Positions 1 to 5,691 of a stretch of 7,615 bases of DNA are shown here, in pieces (the stretch's first letter is position 1; each line of letters begins with the position of its first letter). The position numbers were made by a program, and so were the translations under genes. The DNA lies in contig DBZV01000092.1 of assembly GCA_002311865.1 (NCBI GenBank), positions 654 through 8,268 of the forward strand, given 5' to 3'. The notes under the pieces were generated by a model, which saw only the letters and a program-made list of their open reading frames with translations, did no database searches and had not been told where the DNA came from. This DNA is from Dehalococcoidia bacterium UBA1151. GTDB taxonomy: Bacteria; Chloroflexota; Dehalococcoidia; Lucifugimonadales; Lucifugimonadaceae.

Positions 1-319
1 TGATCATCTCTGCATCAATGGCATCGGTCTTCGCCAGCCGCCCGGTGGCACGAGCGTAATCACGCACCTGTCTGGGATTCACAACAGCCACCTGGAAACC
101 TGCTTGCGCACAGTGAACAGCGCACCTGGCCTCTAACTTACCTGTTGCCTCCATCACCACCAACGTGTCGGCCGGATCACCCAGACCGCCCGTCAGTTCA
201 GCTAACCCTTCATCCGTGTAATCCAACCGGGCAGACTCACCGGCCGACAGAACGTAAACGTCCAGGTGAGCCTTCGAAATATCGATACCGACGATTCTTG
301 CTACCACGTTCGTAGCCAT
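1..319 (-). CDS. IS110-family transposase (DEDD recombinase), N-terminal part
   Basis: Reading the minus strand from the ATG at 319 gives 106 codons that stay open to the window edge. They match the N-terminal RuvC-like catalytic domain of IS110 transposases. The four DEDD acidic residues are visible: D13 in VGIDISK, E57 in VVMEATG, and D99 and D102 in AKTDAIDA. The linking segment VAVVNPRQVRDYARATGRLA (77-96) is also typical. The family cuts and joins DNA at a short core sequence, guided by an RNA from the element's own leader. The C-terminal Tnp domain with the catalytic serine is not in the window, so whether the enzyme is intact is unknown. The part seen has no frameshift or stop. The ribosome site is weak (GGA about 6 bases upstream; a better AAGGA is 13 away). 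An in-frame GTG at codon 5 is a possible alternative start. Confidence 0.93.
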   Translation of the reverse strand, partial: MATNVVARIVGIDISKAHLDVYVLSAGESARLDYTDEGLAELTGGLGDPADTLVVMEATGKLEARCAVHCAQAGFQVAVVNPRQVRDYARATGRLAKTDAIDAEMI

Positions 320-329
320 CGCTTTCCAC

Positions 330-547
330 GTCCTTGCAAATACGAGCCTTGAACTCAAGCGACTGTCCGGGGCACTACGAAAAGAGGGCGGGGATCCAAG
401 CTCACGTGCGGTTCTTGCAACCAGGGGCCTCTACGGTCCCCCTCCCTCTGCCGAACCAGTCCCAAACAACATACAAGGGTCTCTGCCGGTCAGGATGTGA
501 CGGAAGGTTCTTACGACCAGAATCCCGCAGCCTGGATGTACCGACCG
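330..547 (-). ncRNA. candidate IS110 bridge RNA in the left-end leader
   Basis: The transposase leader has no credible reading frame but has structure. On the minus strand, GAGGGAGGGGGA (448 to 437) pairs with TCCCCGCCCTC (394 to 384), about 10 pairs with one mismatch and one bulge. Inside it a large two-sided internal loop surrounds a hairpin, GGTT-GCAAG-AACC (422 to 410). This resembles the donor-binding loop of IS110 bridge RNAs. The 3' side of the loop contains CGTGAGCT (406 to 399), the reverse complement of the proposed element edge, as expected of a right donor guide. The 5' side contains a CCCCT, where a left donor guide would end in the CT core. A second, weaker fold lies 5' of it (AGACCC with GGGACT, one mismatch, about 483 to 457), and a CTTG/CAAG hairpin lies at 348-359. 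RNA ends are approximate. Family knowledge supports an RNA here; the fold and guide assignment are mine by eye. Confidence 0.45.
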
Positions 548-553
548 CGTGAG

Positions 554-680
554 CTGAATCGGCTAAGACCCTGACGGCGCTCATTAAGCAACACCTCCAT
601 CCGCTTCTCAGGGTGACTGTGCCGTGGTGCGCTGCGAATCCACGCGGGCCGAGGGAAACCTAACTCGTTCTGCAACAAAC
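554..680. other. non-coding spacer between ruvB and the IS edge
   Basis: I see no gene or gene remnant in any frame here. The one structure is a 7-bp inverted repeat, ACCCTGA (568-574) and TCAGGGT (608-614), separated by 33 bases. It lies 3' of ruvB and could contribute to transcript ending, but there is no T tract after it on the minus strand, so it is not a convincing intrinsic terminator. Confidence 0.4.
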
Positions 681-1799
681 CTACAGCAAACTCGCCTGGT
701 GTGATCCCGGGTTGATGAGCGATGGCACACCGGAGTGGTCCATGCCGGACTGCGTGGTTTTACGCCCTGCCGGCGTCCTGATGATGAGGCCGATCTTGAG
801 CAGGAATGGCTCTACAACGTCTTCCAGCGTCTGCGAATCCTCATTTACCGTGGCCGCGATCGCGTTTAGGCCCGCTGGTCCGCCCCCGTACTGGTCTGCC
901 AGCGTGGTCAGATACAGCCGGTCCAGCCGGTCCAGCCCAAGCTCGTCGACGCCCTCGCTGGTCAGCGCCTCAGCCGCGATGCCGCCGGTAATCACTCCAT
1001 CGGCCGTCACCTGCGCATAGTCGCGCACCCGCCGCAGCAGTCGGTTGGCGATGCGTGGCGTCCCGCGCGACCGGCGGGCGATCTCATCCGAGCCGACCTG
1101 GTCGATCTGAACATCCAGAATTCCGGCCGATCTTTTCACCACTCGGCTGAGTTCCTCTGGCGAGTAGAAATCCAGGTGATATGTCAGACCAAAACGATCA
1201 CGAAGCGGCCCACTCAGCATGCCAGCGCGCGTCGTCGCACCAATCAGCGTGAACTGCTGTAGCCGGTACGTTAACGTGCGTGAGTAAGTCCCTTTGCCGG
1301 TAACAAAGTCCACCTTGAAGTCTTCCATGGCAGAGTACATGTACTCCTCGACAGCCCTTGGAATTCGGTGAATCTCATCAATGAACAGAACCTCGCCTTT
1401 CTCCAGGTTGGAGAGCAGACCCACCATGTCCAGTGGCCGCTCCAGTGTTGGCCCGGATGTCTGAGTTAGCTTGGATCCAAACTCTTTCGAAATAATGTGA
1501 GCGAGCGTTGTCTTCCCGAGGCCGGGCGGGCCGTTAAACAGTACGTGGTCAACGGCTTCGTCACGTGACTTCGCTGCCTGGACGGCAATCTTGAGACTCG
1601 CAAGAACGGCCTGCTGTCCCACGTACTCATCGAACGACGTGGGGCGCAACTTGTTCAGCGGCGCGTCTTCCGTTGGATCAGGCAGCGGATCGAGCACGGG
1701 GGCGGCTTCAGGTGCATCCGCGGCGCGAGTGCGTTTGCCGCGCGGCTTTTTCTGCTCAGACGGGTCAATGCCTTCGCCTACCACCTTTTGACGTGCCAC
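681..1799 (-). CDS. ruvB: Holliday junction branch migration ATPase RuvB
   Basis: RuvB is the hexameric AAA+ motor that works with RuvA to drive branch migration of Holliday junctions in recombinational repair. The 372-residue product shows the family in order: the N-terminal LRPTSFDEYVGQ segment (51-62), Walker A GPPGLGKTT (90-98), Walker B LFIDEIHR (138-145), sensor 1 IGATTRAG (186-193), the arginine-finger motif GPLRDRFG (197-204), sensor 2 RGTPRIANRLLRRVRDYA (245-262), and a C-terminal winged-helix domain ending near RTPAGRKTT (341-349). It is slightly longer than the usual 330-350 residues because of a basic, Pro/Ala-rich N-terminal extension of about 48 residues and a short tail after HSGVP. 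The start is GTG at 1799, supported by a GGAGG site five bases upstream. It is the last gene of ruvC-ruvA-ruvB, 12 bases after ruvA. No key residue is missing. Confidence 0.97.
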   Translation of the reverse strand: MARQKVVGEGIDPSEQKKPRGKRTRAADAPEAAPVLDPLPDPTEDAPLNKLRPTSFDEYVGQQAVLASLKIAVQAAKSRDEAVDHVLFNGPPGLGKTTLAHIISKEFGSKLTQTSGPTLERPLDMVGLLSNLEKGEVLFIDEIHRIPRAVEEYMYSAMEDFKVDFVTGKGTYSRTLTYRLQQFTLIGATTRAGMLSGPLRDRFGLTYHLDFYSPEELSRVVKRSAGILDVQIDQVGSDEIARRSRGTPRIANRLLRRVRDYAQVTADGVITGGIAAEALTSEGVDELGLDRLDRLYLTTLADQYGGGPAGLNAIAATVNEDSQTLEDVVEPFLLKIGLIIRTPAGRKTTQSGMDHSGVPSLINPGSHQASLL

Positions 1800-1804
1800 A
1801 GCAG

Positions 1805-1809
1805 CCTCC
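1805..1809 (-). promoter_or_regulatory. ribosome binding site of ruvB
   Basis: GGAGG on the minus strand lies five bases before the GTG at 1799, inside the 12-base gap after the ruvA stop. It fixes GTG as the ruvB start and supports coupled translation with ruvA. Confidence 0.75.
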
Positions 1810-1811
1810 GC

Positions 1812-2468
1812 CTATGCCACGCTGGTCAGCGTGCGGAACACCTGGCGGATAAGCGCTTCAATGTCATCCGCCAGCTCCGGCTCGCTCTCTAGCGCCTTTG
1901 AAATTGCCACTTTAGCGTCATTCGGCCGATGGCCAAGCCCCACCAGGATATCGACTCCTTCTTGAATGACGGCATCCTTCGGATCAACTTGTGCCGACTT
2001 CACCGGCGCGGTCTCTGACGTTCCGGTAGCGTCCATGGCCCAGTCGGTCACTTTGCCACGCAGCGCAGCTACAATCTTCTGGGCGGCGCGATCGCCAATG
2101 CCCGGCATGCGGCGTAGCAGTGTCACATCTTCGTCCTCGATGGCGCGGGCGATATCAGCAACCGGGAAGATCAGTGCAGCCGCTGCCTTCGCTGGCCCGA
2201 CGCCTTCCACACCAATGAGCCGCTCGAAGAACGTCTTCTGCTTCGTATCCTGGAACCCAACCAGCACCGGCTTCGGCTGGCGGTCTGTGACGTGATAGTA
2301 GATCTCAAGGCCAATCGTGTCGCCCTCTGTAACTCCGCCCTGCTGGAGGCCATGATGCACGAACGTTGGCAGCGTAATCTCATACCCAACGCCCCCGCTC
2401 GTCATTAGCACCATCACGGGCCCATCACCGGGCATTCGACGGACCTGGCCTTCTAGATAAGAGATCAT
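1812..2468 (-). CDS. ruvA: Holliday junction binding protein RuvA
   Basis: RuvA forms tetramers that hold the Holliday junction in a square-planar form and load RuvB. The product has 218 residues, slightly over the usual 190-205. It begins MISYLEGQV, the standard start of the N-terminal OB-fold domain (about 1-64). Two helix-hairpin-helix DNA-binding motifs follow, LIGVEGVGPAKA (84-95) and RRMPGIGDRAAQKIV (119-133). A flexible linker (about 142-165) leads to domain III (about 166-214), which contacts RuvB. I chose ATG 2468 over a longer in-frame start at 2537 because it gives the canonical N terminus and has an AGGTGA site 7 bases upstream. The region of the E. coli acidic pin (Glu-Asp) reads HVTDRQPKPVLVGF, with one acidic residue and apparently a two-residue insertion; this may be a lineage feature. 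It lies between ruvC and ruvB. Confidence 0.96.
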   Translation of the reverse strand: MISYLEGQVRRMPGDGPVMVLMTSGGVGYEITLPTFVHHGLQQGGVTEGDTIGLEIYYHVTDRQPKPVLVGFQDTKQKTFFERLIGVEGVGPAKAAAALIFPVADIARAIEDEDVTLLRRMPGIGDRAAQKIVAALRGKVTDWAMDATGTSETAPVKSAQVDPKDAVIQEGVDILVGLGHRPNDAKVAISKALESEPELADDIEALIRQVFRTLTSVA

Positions 2469-2475
2469 TGTTGCG

Positions 2476-2481
2476 TCACCT
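2476..2481 (-). promoter_or_regulatory. ribosome binding site of ruvA overlapping the ruvC stop
   Basis: On the minus strand the last codon and stop of ruvC read AGG TGA. This hexamer is also a good Shine-Dalgarno sequence seven bases before the ruvA ATG at 2468. A ribosome finishing ruvC would sit on the ruvA start, so the two genes are probably translationally coupled. Confidence 0.7.
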
Positions 2482-2982
2482 CGCCGCTGCGACTGTTGGC
2501 ATATTGGCCACAAGTGCGTGGCAGATGGCAAGCGCAAAGGCGTCTGCCACGTCGTCCGGATGCGGCGGCTCGGGGAGTCTCAACTGCGATGCCACCGAAA
2601 GCTGAACCTGTTCCTTAGTTGCCCGTCCAGACCCCGTAAGTACATTCTTCACACGCGTGGGCGCATAGTCGATCACCGGCACCATGCGCTCAGCAGCTGC
2701 CAAGCAGATTGCGCCCCTGACGTGCCCCATCAAGATCGCCGTCCTCGGAAACTTATAGTGGCTGTGAATCTGCTCCAGGGCCATGACTGCCGGTTTAAAC
2801 TCATCAAGTACTTCGCAGACATCGGAGTAGATGGCCAGAATTCGGTCCCCAAGGTCGTCGGCCTGACGAGACTTGCACACCCCGCCCTCTACGGCGACCT
2901 GCTCCCCCGAGCGCGTGCCAGCCGAATCAATCACACCGTAGCCGGTGCGATTCAAGCCGGGGTCAATGCCAACAATTCTCAT
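2476..2982 (-). CDS. ruvC: Holliday junction resolvase RuvC
   Basis: RuvC is the dimeric, metal-dependent endonuclease that cuts Holliday junctions held by RuvAB. The 168-residue product has the usual length and the RNase H-like fold signature: MRIVGIDPGLNRTGYGV at the start with D7, ALEQIH with E70, and HPDDVADAFALAICH near the end with D144 and D147. These correspond by position to the E. coli catalytic set D7, E66, D138 and D141. The MGHVRGA segment (85-91) and the YAPTRVKNVLTGSGRATKEQV stretch (starting at 106) are also typical. It is the first gene of the ruv operon, starting at ATG 2982 with no strong ribosome site. A possible promoter lies about 40-70 bases upstream. All catalytic residues are present and no damage is visible. 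Confidence 0.96.
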   Translation of the reverse strand: MRIVGIDPGLNRTGYGVIDSAGTRSGEQVAVEGGVCKSRQADDLGDRILAIYSDVCEVLDEFKPAVMALEQIHSHYKFPRTAILMGHVRGAICLAAAERMVPVIDYAPTRVKNVLTGSGRATKEQVQLSVASQLRLPEPPHPDDVADAFALAICHALVANMPTVAAAR

Positions 2983-3021
2983 GGCCTACAACAGTCGATA
3001 TGGGGGATAAATCCTGCTCGC

Positions 3022-3050
3022 ATTCTATGGTTCCCCTCGTGTCCGAACAA
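3022..3050 (-). promoter_or_regulatory. possible sigma-70 promoter of the ruv operon
   Basis: On the minus strand, TTGTTC (3050 to 3045) and TAGAAT (3027 to 3022) are separated by exactly 17 bases. The -10 element matches the consensus at five of six positions; the -35 matches only at TTG. Initiation would give a leader of about 30 bases before the ruvC ATG. The location upstream of the first gene fits, but this is by eye only. Confidence 0.35.
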
Positions 3051-3062
3051 CGAGCGCCTGTC

Positions 3063-3076
3063 GAGAACATTTTCTC
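3063..3076. repeat. short inverted repeat in the divergent intergenic region
   Basis: GAGAA-CATT-TTCTC is a 5-bp perfect inverted repeat with a 4-base spacer, in AT-richer sequence between two divergent genes. It could be a small operator or a hairpin. It is short enough to occur by chance. Confidence 0.25.
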
Positions 3077-3119
3077 AAGTTGCGGACGATGTTGGGTGCG
3101 CGATGTGTGTTGGCGGTGG

Positions 3120-3169
3120 GGTGGGGAGAAGGTACCCTTCGAGTAGCCTCAGGAAACCTTCTCCCCACC
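3120..3169. repeat. 14-bp perfect inverted repeat with 22-base loop
   Basis: GGTGGGGAGAAGGT (3120-3133) and ACCTTCTCCCCACC (3156-3169) are perfect inverted copies. The loop (3134-3155) contains CCCTTCGAGTAGCCTCAGG, itself roughly palindromic and close to the CCTTCGA...CTCAGG type of short intergenic palindrome that I recall as frequent in Chloroflexota and other genomes. There is no T tract on either side and both flanking genes point away, so it is not an ordinary terminator. It may be a dispersed REP/MITE-like repeat, an operator, or a structured leader of the dehydrogenase mRNA. Confidence 0.7.
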
Positions 3170-3237
3170 GACCTTGGGTCAAGAGGGTAGAGTGAGACCA
3201 GTTTTCAACCGTACTCAGGCCGATTCAGGACGTTCAG

Positions 3238-4371
3238 ATGCCTCCCTCAGAGCAACAAGAGTTACTGCGGGCCACCACAAAGGACTTCGCCGAGCGCGAA
3301 CTTGCGCCGAATGCCGCCACGGTGGACGAGCGTGAAGAGTTCCCGGAGGAGGCATTTCGAGGTTTGGCGTCACTGGGCCTGTGCGGCCTGACCATCTCCG
3401 AGGATGCGGGCGGCGCTGGCGGCGGCTACGGAGATATCGCAACCGTGATCGAGGAGATTGCGGTGGTTTGCGGGTCGTCATCCACGATCTACATCACCCA
3501 CGTCTCCCTGGGCACTGCCGCGATCGCGCGTTTTGCGAATGCTGAGCAGCTACAACGATTCGTCCCGCCACTGGCATCCGGCGAAAAGATCGCAGCGTTC
3601 GCCCTCACCGAACCCGGCACCGGGAGCGACGCGCTGGGCATGGCGACCACGGCGAAGCTGGATGGCGACGAGTACATCCTAAACGGCACCAAGACGTTCA
3701 TCACCAACGGAACTCATGCCGACACGTTCGTCGTGTTCGCCAACAGCGATCGCGATACCGGGTATAAAGGCATCAACGCGCTGGTGGTCGAGCGAGGCAC
3801 CGAAGGGTTCTCCACCAACCACCTGACCGGCAAGATGGGAATGAAGGGTTCCGGCACGGCTGAGTTGGTATTCGAAGACTGTCGCATTCCGGCATCGAAC
3901 CGACTCGGTGACGAGGGCGGTGGCTACTCAGTGGCGCTCTCCACACTGACTACTTCTCGGGTTTCGATAGCGGCCCAGTGCATCGGCATGGCGAGAGGCG
4001 CGTACGAGGCATCTCTCTCGTACTCCCAGCAGCGCAAGACCTTCGGCAAGCCGATCAGCGAGCACCAGGCGATTGCGTTCATGCTCGCCGACATGGCCAC
4101 CGAGATTGACGCCGCAAGACTGCTGACCCACCGCGCCGCTGAGATCATCGACAGCGGTGGGAATCCGGTGAAAGAGTCTGCGATGGCGAAGCTGTACGCC
4201 TCGGAAGTGCTGGGCCGGGTTGCCACGAAGGCCGTACAGATCCACGGCGGAACCGGCTACTTCAAGCCCAGCATCGTGGAGCGTATCTTCCGAGATGCAA
4301 AAGTTACCGAGATCTACGAGGGCACATCAGAAATCCAGCGACTCATCATCTCGCGATCCATTCTGGGTTGA
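3238..4371 (+). CDS. acyl-CoA dehydrogenase family protein
   Basis: The family are FAD flavoenzymes that oxidise an acyl-CoA to the 2,3-enoyl-CoA and pass electrons to ETF, in fatty-acid or branched-chain amino-acid breakdown. The 377-residue product has the standard length and all three domains: helical N-terminal (about 1-118), beta middle with the FAD/substrate motif FALTEPGTGSDA (121-132) and GTKTFITNG (150-158), and helical C-terminal. The C-terminal domain has QRKTFGKPISEHQ (265-277) and the signature QIHGGTGY (334-341). Glu361 in EIYEGTSEIQR stands where the MCAD-type catalytic base sits. The start has an AGGA site seven bases upstream, and an in-frame stop at 3187 limits extension. 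It is a lone gene, divergent from ruv and convergent with the next gene. Chain-length specificity cannot be read; a short- or branched-chain enzyme is most likely. Confidence 0.94.
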   Translation: MPPSEQQELLRATTKDFAERELAPNAATVDEREEFPEEAFRGLASLGLCGLTISEDAGGAGGGYGDIATVIEEIAVVCGSSSTIYITHVSLGTAAIARFANAEQLQRFVPPLASGEKIAAFALTEPGTGSDALGMATTAKLDGDEYILNGTKTFITNGTHADTFVVFANSDRDTGYKGINALVVERGTEGFSTNHLTGKMGMKGSGTAELVFEDCRIPASNRLGDEGGGYSVALSTLTTSRVSIAAQCIGMARGAYEASLSYSQQRKTFGKPISEHQAIAFMLADMATEIDAARLLTHRAAEIIDSGGNPVKESAMAKLYASEVLGRVATKAVQIHGGTGYFKPSIVERIFRDAKVTEIYEGTSEIQRLIISRSILG

Positions 4372-4378
4372 CGCTCTA

Positions 4379-4393
4379 AGCCCGCGTTGGGCT
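4379..4393. terminator. small stem-loop between convergent genes
   Basis: AGCCC-GCGTT-GGGCT is a 5-bp stem with a 5-base loop, eight bases after the dehydrogenase stop and overlapping the second stop of the opposing gene. It sits where a bidirectional terminator would be expected, but it is short and has no T tract, so the call is weak. Confidence 0.25.
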
Positions 4394-4490
4394 ATCGACC
4401 GTAGGTGAATCTTTCCAGCTCTTTTTCATCGATCTCAACTCCCAGCCCGGGCGTCTCGTCCAGATGGAACGCGCCGTTCTTCGGTTCGGG
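4392..4490 (-). pseudogene. displaced C-terminal segment of the enolase-superfamily gene
   Basis: After the TAA at 4491-4493 the same minus-strand frame stays open for 32 more codons to a TAG at 4394-4392. Translated, it begins PEPKNGAF and continues through DETPGLGVEIDEKELERF. The PGLGVEIDE-type ending is the conserved C terminus of mandelate racemase/muconate lactonizing enzymes, which folds back onto the N-terminal capping domain. Because the frame is unchanged, one substitution in a single sense codon (for instance Tyr TAT or TAC to TAA) explains the break. It could be a recent nonsense mutation, a sequencing or assembly error, or, less likely, readthrough. Confidence 0.8.
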
Positions 4491-5561
4491 TTACTTCGAT
4501 GCAATTCTCGCTTTGATTGGGAGTGGCCGGTGGGCATGCTCAAGGGTCTGGAAATTCGGAATTGCCGAATAGTGAATCGAAGCTGCCACACTGAGGATTC
4601 CACCGCCGCCAATGTGGGGCGATATGGGCTTGTTGTAGGCATCACAGAGCGCGGCAATTCGCTTGCCTTCACTCAGCCCGGTCCGGGCGATATCCGGCAT
4701 TGCCACATCGAATCCCTGCAAGTCAATCCACTGACGCCACTCCCACGAAGTCCGCAACCACTCTCCTGTGGCTATCCTGAGATCAAGCGCTGCTGCAACC
4801 TCTGCATGCCAGCGGACGTCCTCTGGCGCGATCGGCGCTTCGAGCCACATCACGTCGAGAGCCTCCAGTCCGCGTCCGAGTCCAATCGCTCCAGAGACGT
4901 CCCGAGTGGTGTGAATATCCAGCATAAGACCAATATCCGGCCCCACCTCATCGCGCACCGCCGAGACGTACTCGATTAGCTGCCTGTTTGAGGGGAATCG
5001 CAGGTGCAACTTGAACGCCCTGTAGCCGAGCGCCACATGCTCTGCCGCCATCTCTGCAAGCGCCGCGGAATCGAGATTGGATATCCCGATGTACAGCTCG
5101 ATCTCATCTCGCATCTTGCCGCCCAGAAGTCGATAGACCGGCAGCCCCAACGCCTTTCCAATGAGATCGTGCAATGCGATGTCTATTCCCGCCAGCGCAT
5201 CGACAAAGAATCCCGTAATGTGGCCTCGCTCCCGCATGGAGCTGTACATCCGATACCACAGGTACTCTCGATCAAACGCGTTACGGCCGATCAGCACTGG
5301 CCGACATAGTTGCTCGACGATCTCCTTGACCGCCCGCCCACCAACAGGAGCCTGCGATTCGCCCCAACCAACCATCCCATCGGTGGTCTCGATTCTGATG
5401 ACCAGCGTCTCATGGCGGCTCGTGTAGATCGCCGTCCATTCATCACGGGAAATGTAATAATCTCCCAACGTATCTACGTTTTGTTGGACCTCGCCGCCAA
5501 CGTTCCCGTGGCTACCTTCCTCCATCCTGATTGGGAATGCATCAACTTGCTTAATGATCAC
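4491..5561 (-). CDS. mandelate racemase/galactonate dehydratase-like enolase-superfamily protein, truncated by in-frame TAA
   Basis: These enzymes use Mg2+ to abstract the proton next to a carboxylate; most relatives dehydrate acid sugars. Numbered from the GTG at 5561, the 356-residue product has the N-terminal capping domain (about 1-125) and a beta/alpha barrel. Visible residues are K184-x-H186 in FKLHL, metal ligands D215 (LDIHTT), E241 (LEAP) and E267 (ATGEW), the D290/H316 dyad (PDIARTG, SPHIGGG), and E341 (LEHAH). K-x-H rather than K-x-K, plus D-x-H at the first ligand, is closer to D-galactonate dehydratase than to mandelate racemase. The stop at 4491 removes about 32 conserved C-terminal residues that remain in frame downstream. 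The frame is open to a TTG at 5594, but GTG 5561 gives the usual N terminus (MIIKQVDAFPIR) and has GGAG 10 bases upstream. It is convergent with the dehydrogenase and divergent from the permease gene. Substrate unknown. Confidence 0.85.
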   Translation of the reverse strand: MIIKQVDAFPIRMEEGSHGNVGGEVQQNVDTLGDYYISRDEWTAIYTSRHETLVIRIETTDGMVGWGESQAPVGGRAVKEIVEQLCRPVLIGRNAFDREYLWYRMYSSMRERGHITGFFVDALAGIDIALHDLIGKALGLPVYRLLGGKMRDEIELYIGISNLDSAALAEMAAEHVALGYRAFKLHLRFPSNRQLIEYVSAVRDEVGPDIGLMLDIHTTRDVSGAIGLGRGLEALDVMWLEAPIAPEDVRWHAEVAAALDLRIATGEWLRTSWEWRQWIDLQGFDVAMPDIARTGLSEGKRIAALCDAYNKPISPHIGGGGILSVAASIHYSAIPNFQTLEHAHRPLPIKARIASK

Positions 5562-5680
5562 TGGCCCGGCGCTCCAAATTGGTTCCGTTTTCAATCCCTG
5601 AAATCAGTCTCAGCCCCGTGTCTCCGGGTGGCTCTGGAGTGAGTCAACCGGCACAACAATACTCCGTGTGCTCGCGCGAT

Positions 5681-5685
5681 GAGGG
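5681..5685 (+). promoter_or_regulatory. ribosome binding site deciding a TTG start
   Basis: GAGGG lies six bases before the TTG at 5692. An in-frame TGA at 5680-5682 rules out a longer product, and the hydrophobic first membrane segment begins soon after the TTG, so this site supports the rare start codon. Confidence 0.6.
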
Positions 5686-5691
5686 CTCAGG

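Larger units (their letters stand above)
1..553 (-). mobile_element. IS110-family insertion sequence, left end (partial)
   Basis: The segment holds the N-terminal third of an IS110-type DEDD transposase and a long non-coding leader upstream of it. This is the layout of IS110-group elements, in which the leader at the left end encodes a bridge RNA. The rest of the transposase and the right end lie beyond the left edge. IS110 elements lack long terminal inverted repeats, so the outer boundary cannot be read directly. I place it at the CT dinucleotide on the minus strand (552-553), because the bases that follow it inward (minus-strand AGCTCACG, 555 to 548) are the exact reverse complement of bases in the 3' side of a leader loop (399-406). 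The element lies downstream of ruvB in the same orientation. Family assignment is firm; the boundary is inferred. Confidence 0.6.

Noticed and set aside
395..425. CTCACGTGCGGTTCTT resembling the 3' strand of a group II intron domain V
   Set aside because: The matching 5' strand of the hairpin is absent and there is no reverse transcriptase, so the likeness is a short coincidence.
522..560. GATTC shared by the left flank (minus strand, 561 to 557) and the leader, as a possible target guide
   Set aside because: The match is five bases and falls out of register with the CT core, so it does not support a target-guide assignment.
334..584. Small reading frames on both strands of the IS leader (72 and 60 codons)
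   Set aside because: They overlap each other and the structured leader, have no ribosome site and resemble no protein family I know. The region fits non-coding RNA better.
3041..3056. CGAAC near the ruvC promoter as half of a LexA box
   Set aside because: CGAACAACGAGCG lacks the second half of the Gram-positive-type CGAAC-N4-GTTCG box, so SOS control is not supported.
2518..3195. A 225-codon plus-strand frame opposite ruvC
   Set aside because: It lies over ruvC, which has all its catalytic residues, and runs on into the intergenic inverted repeat. The composition is that of an antisense shadow.
5600..5670. Promoter elements for the permease gene, such as AATACT
   Set aside because: No -35 element with more than a three-of-six match lies at the right distance.
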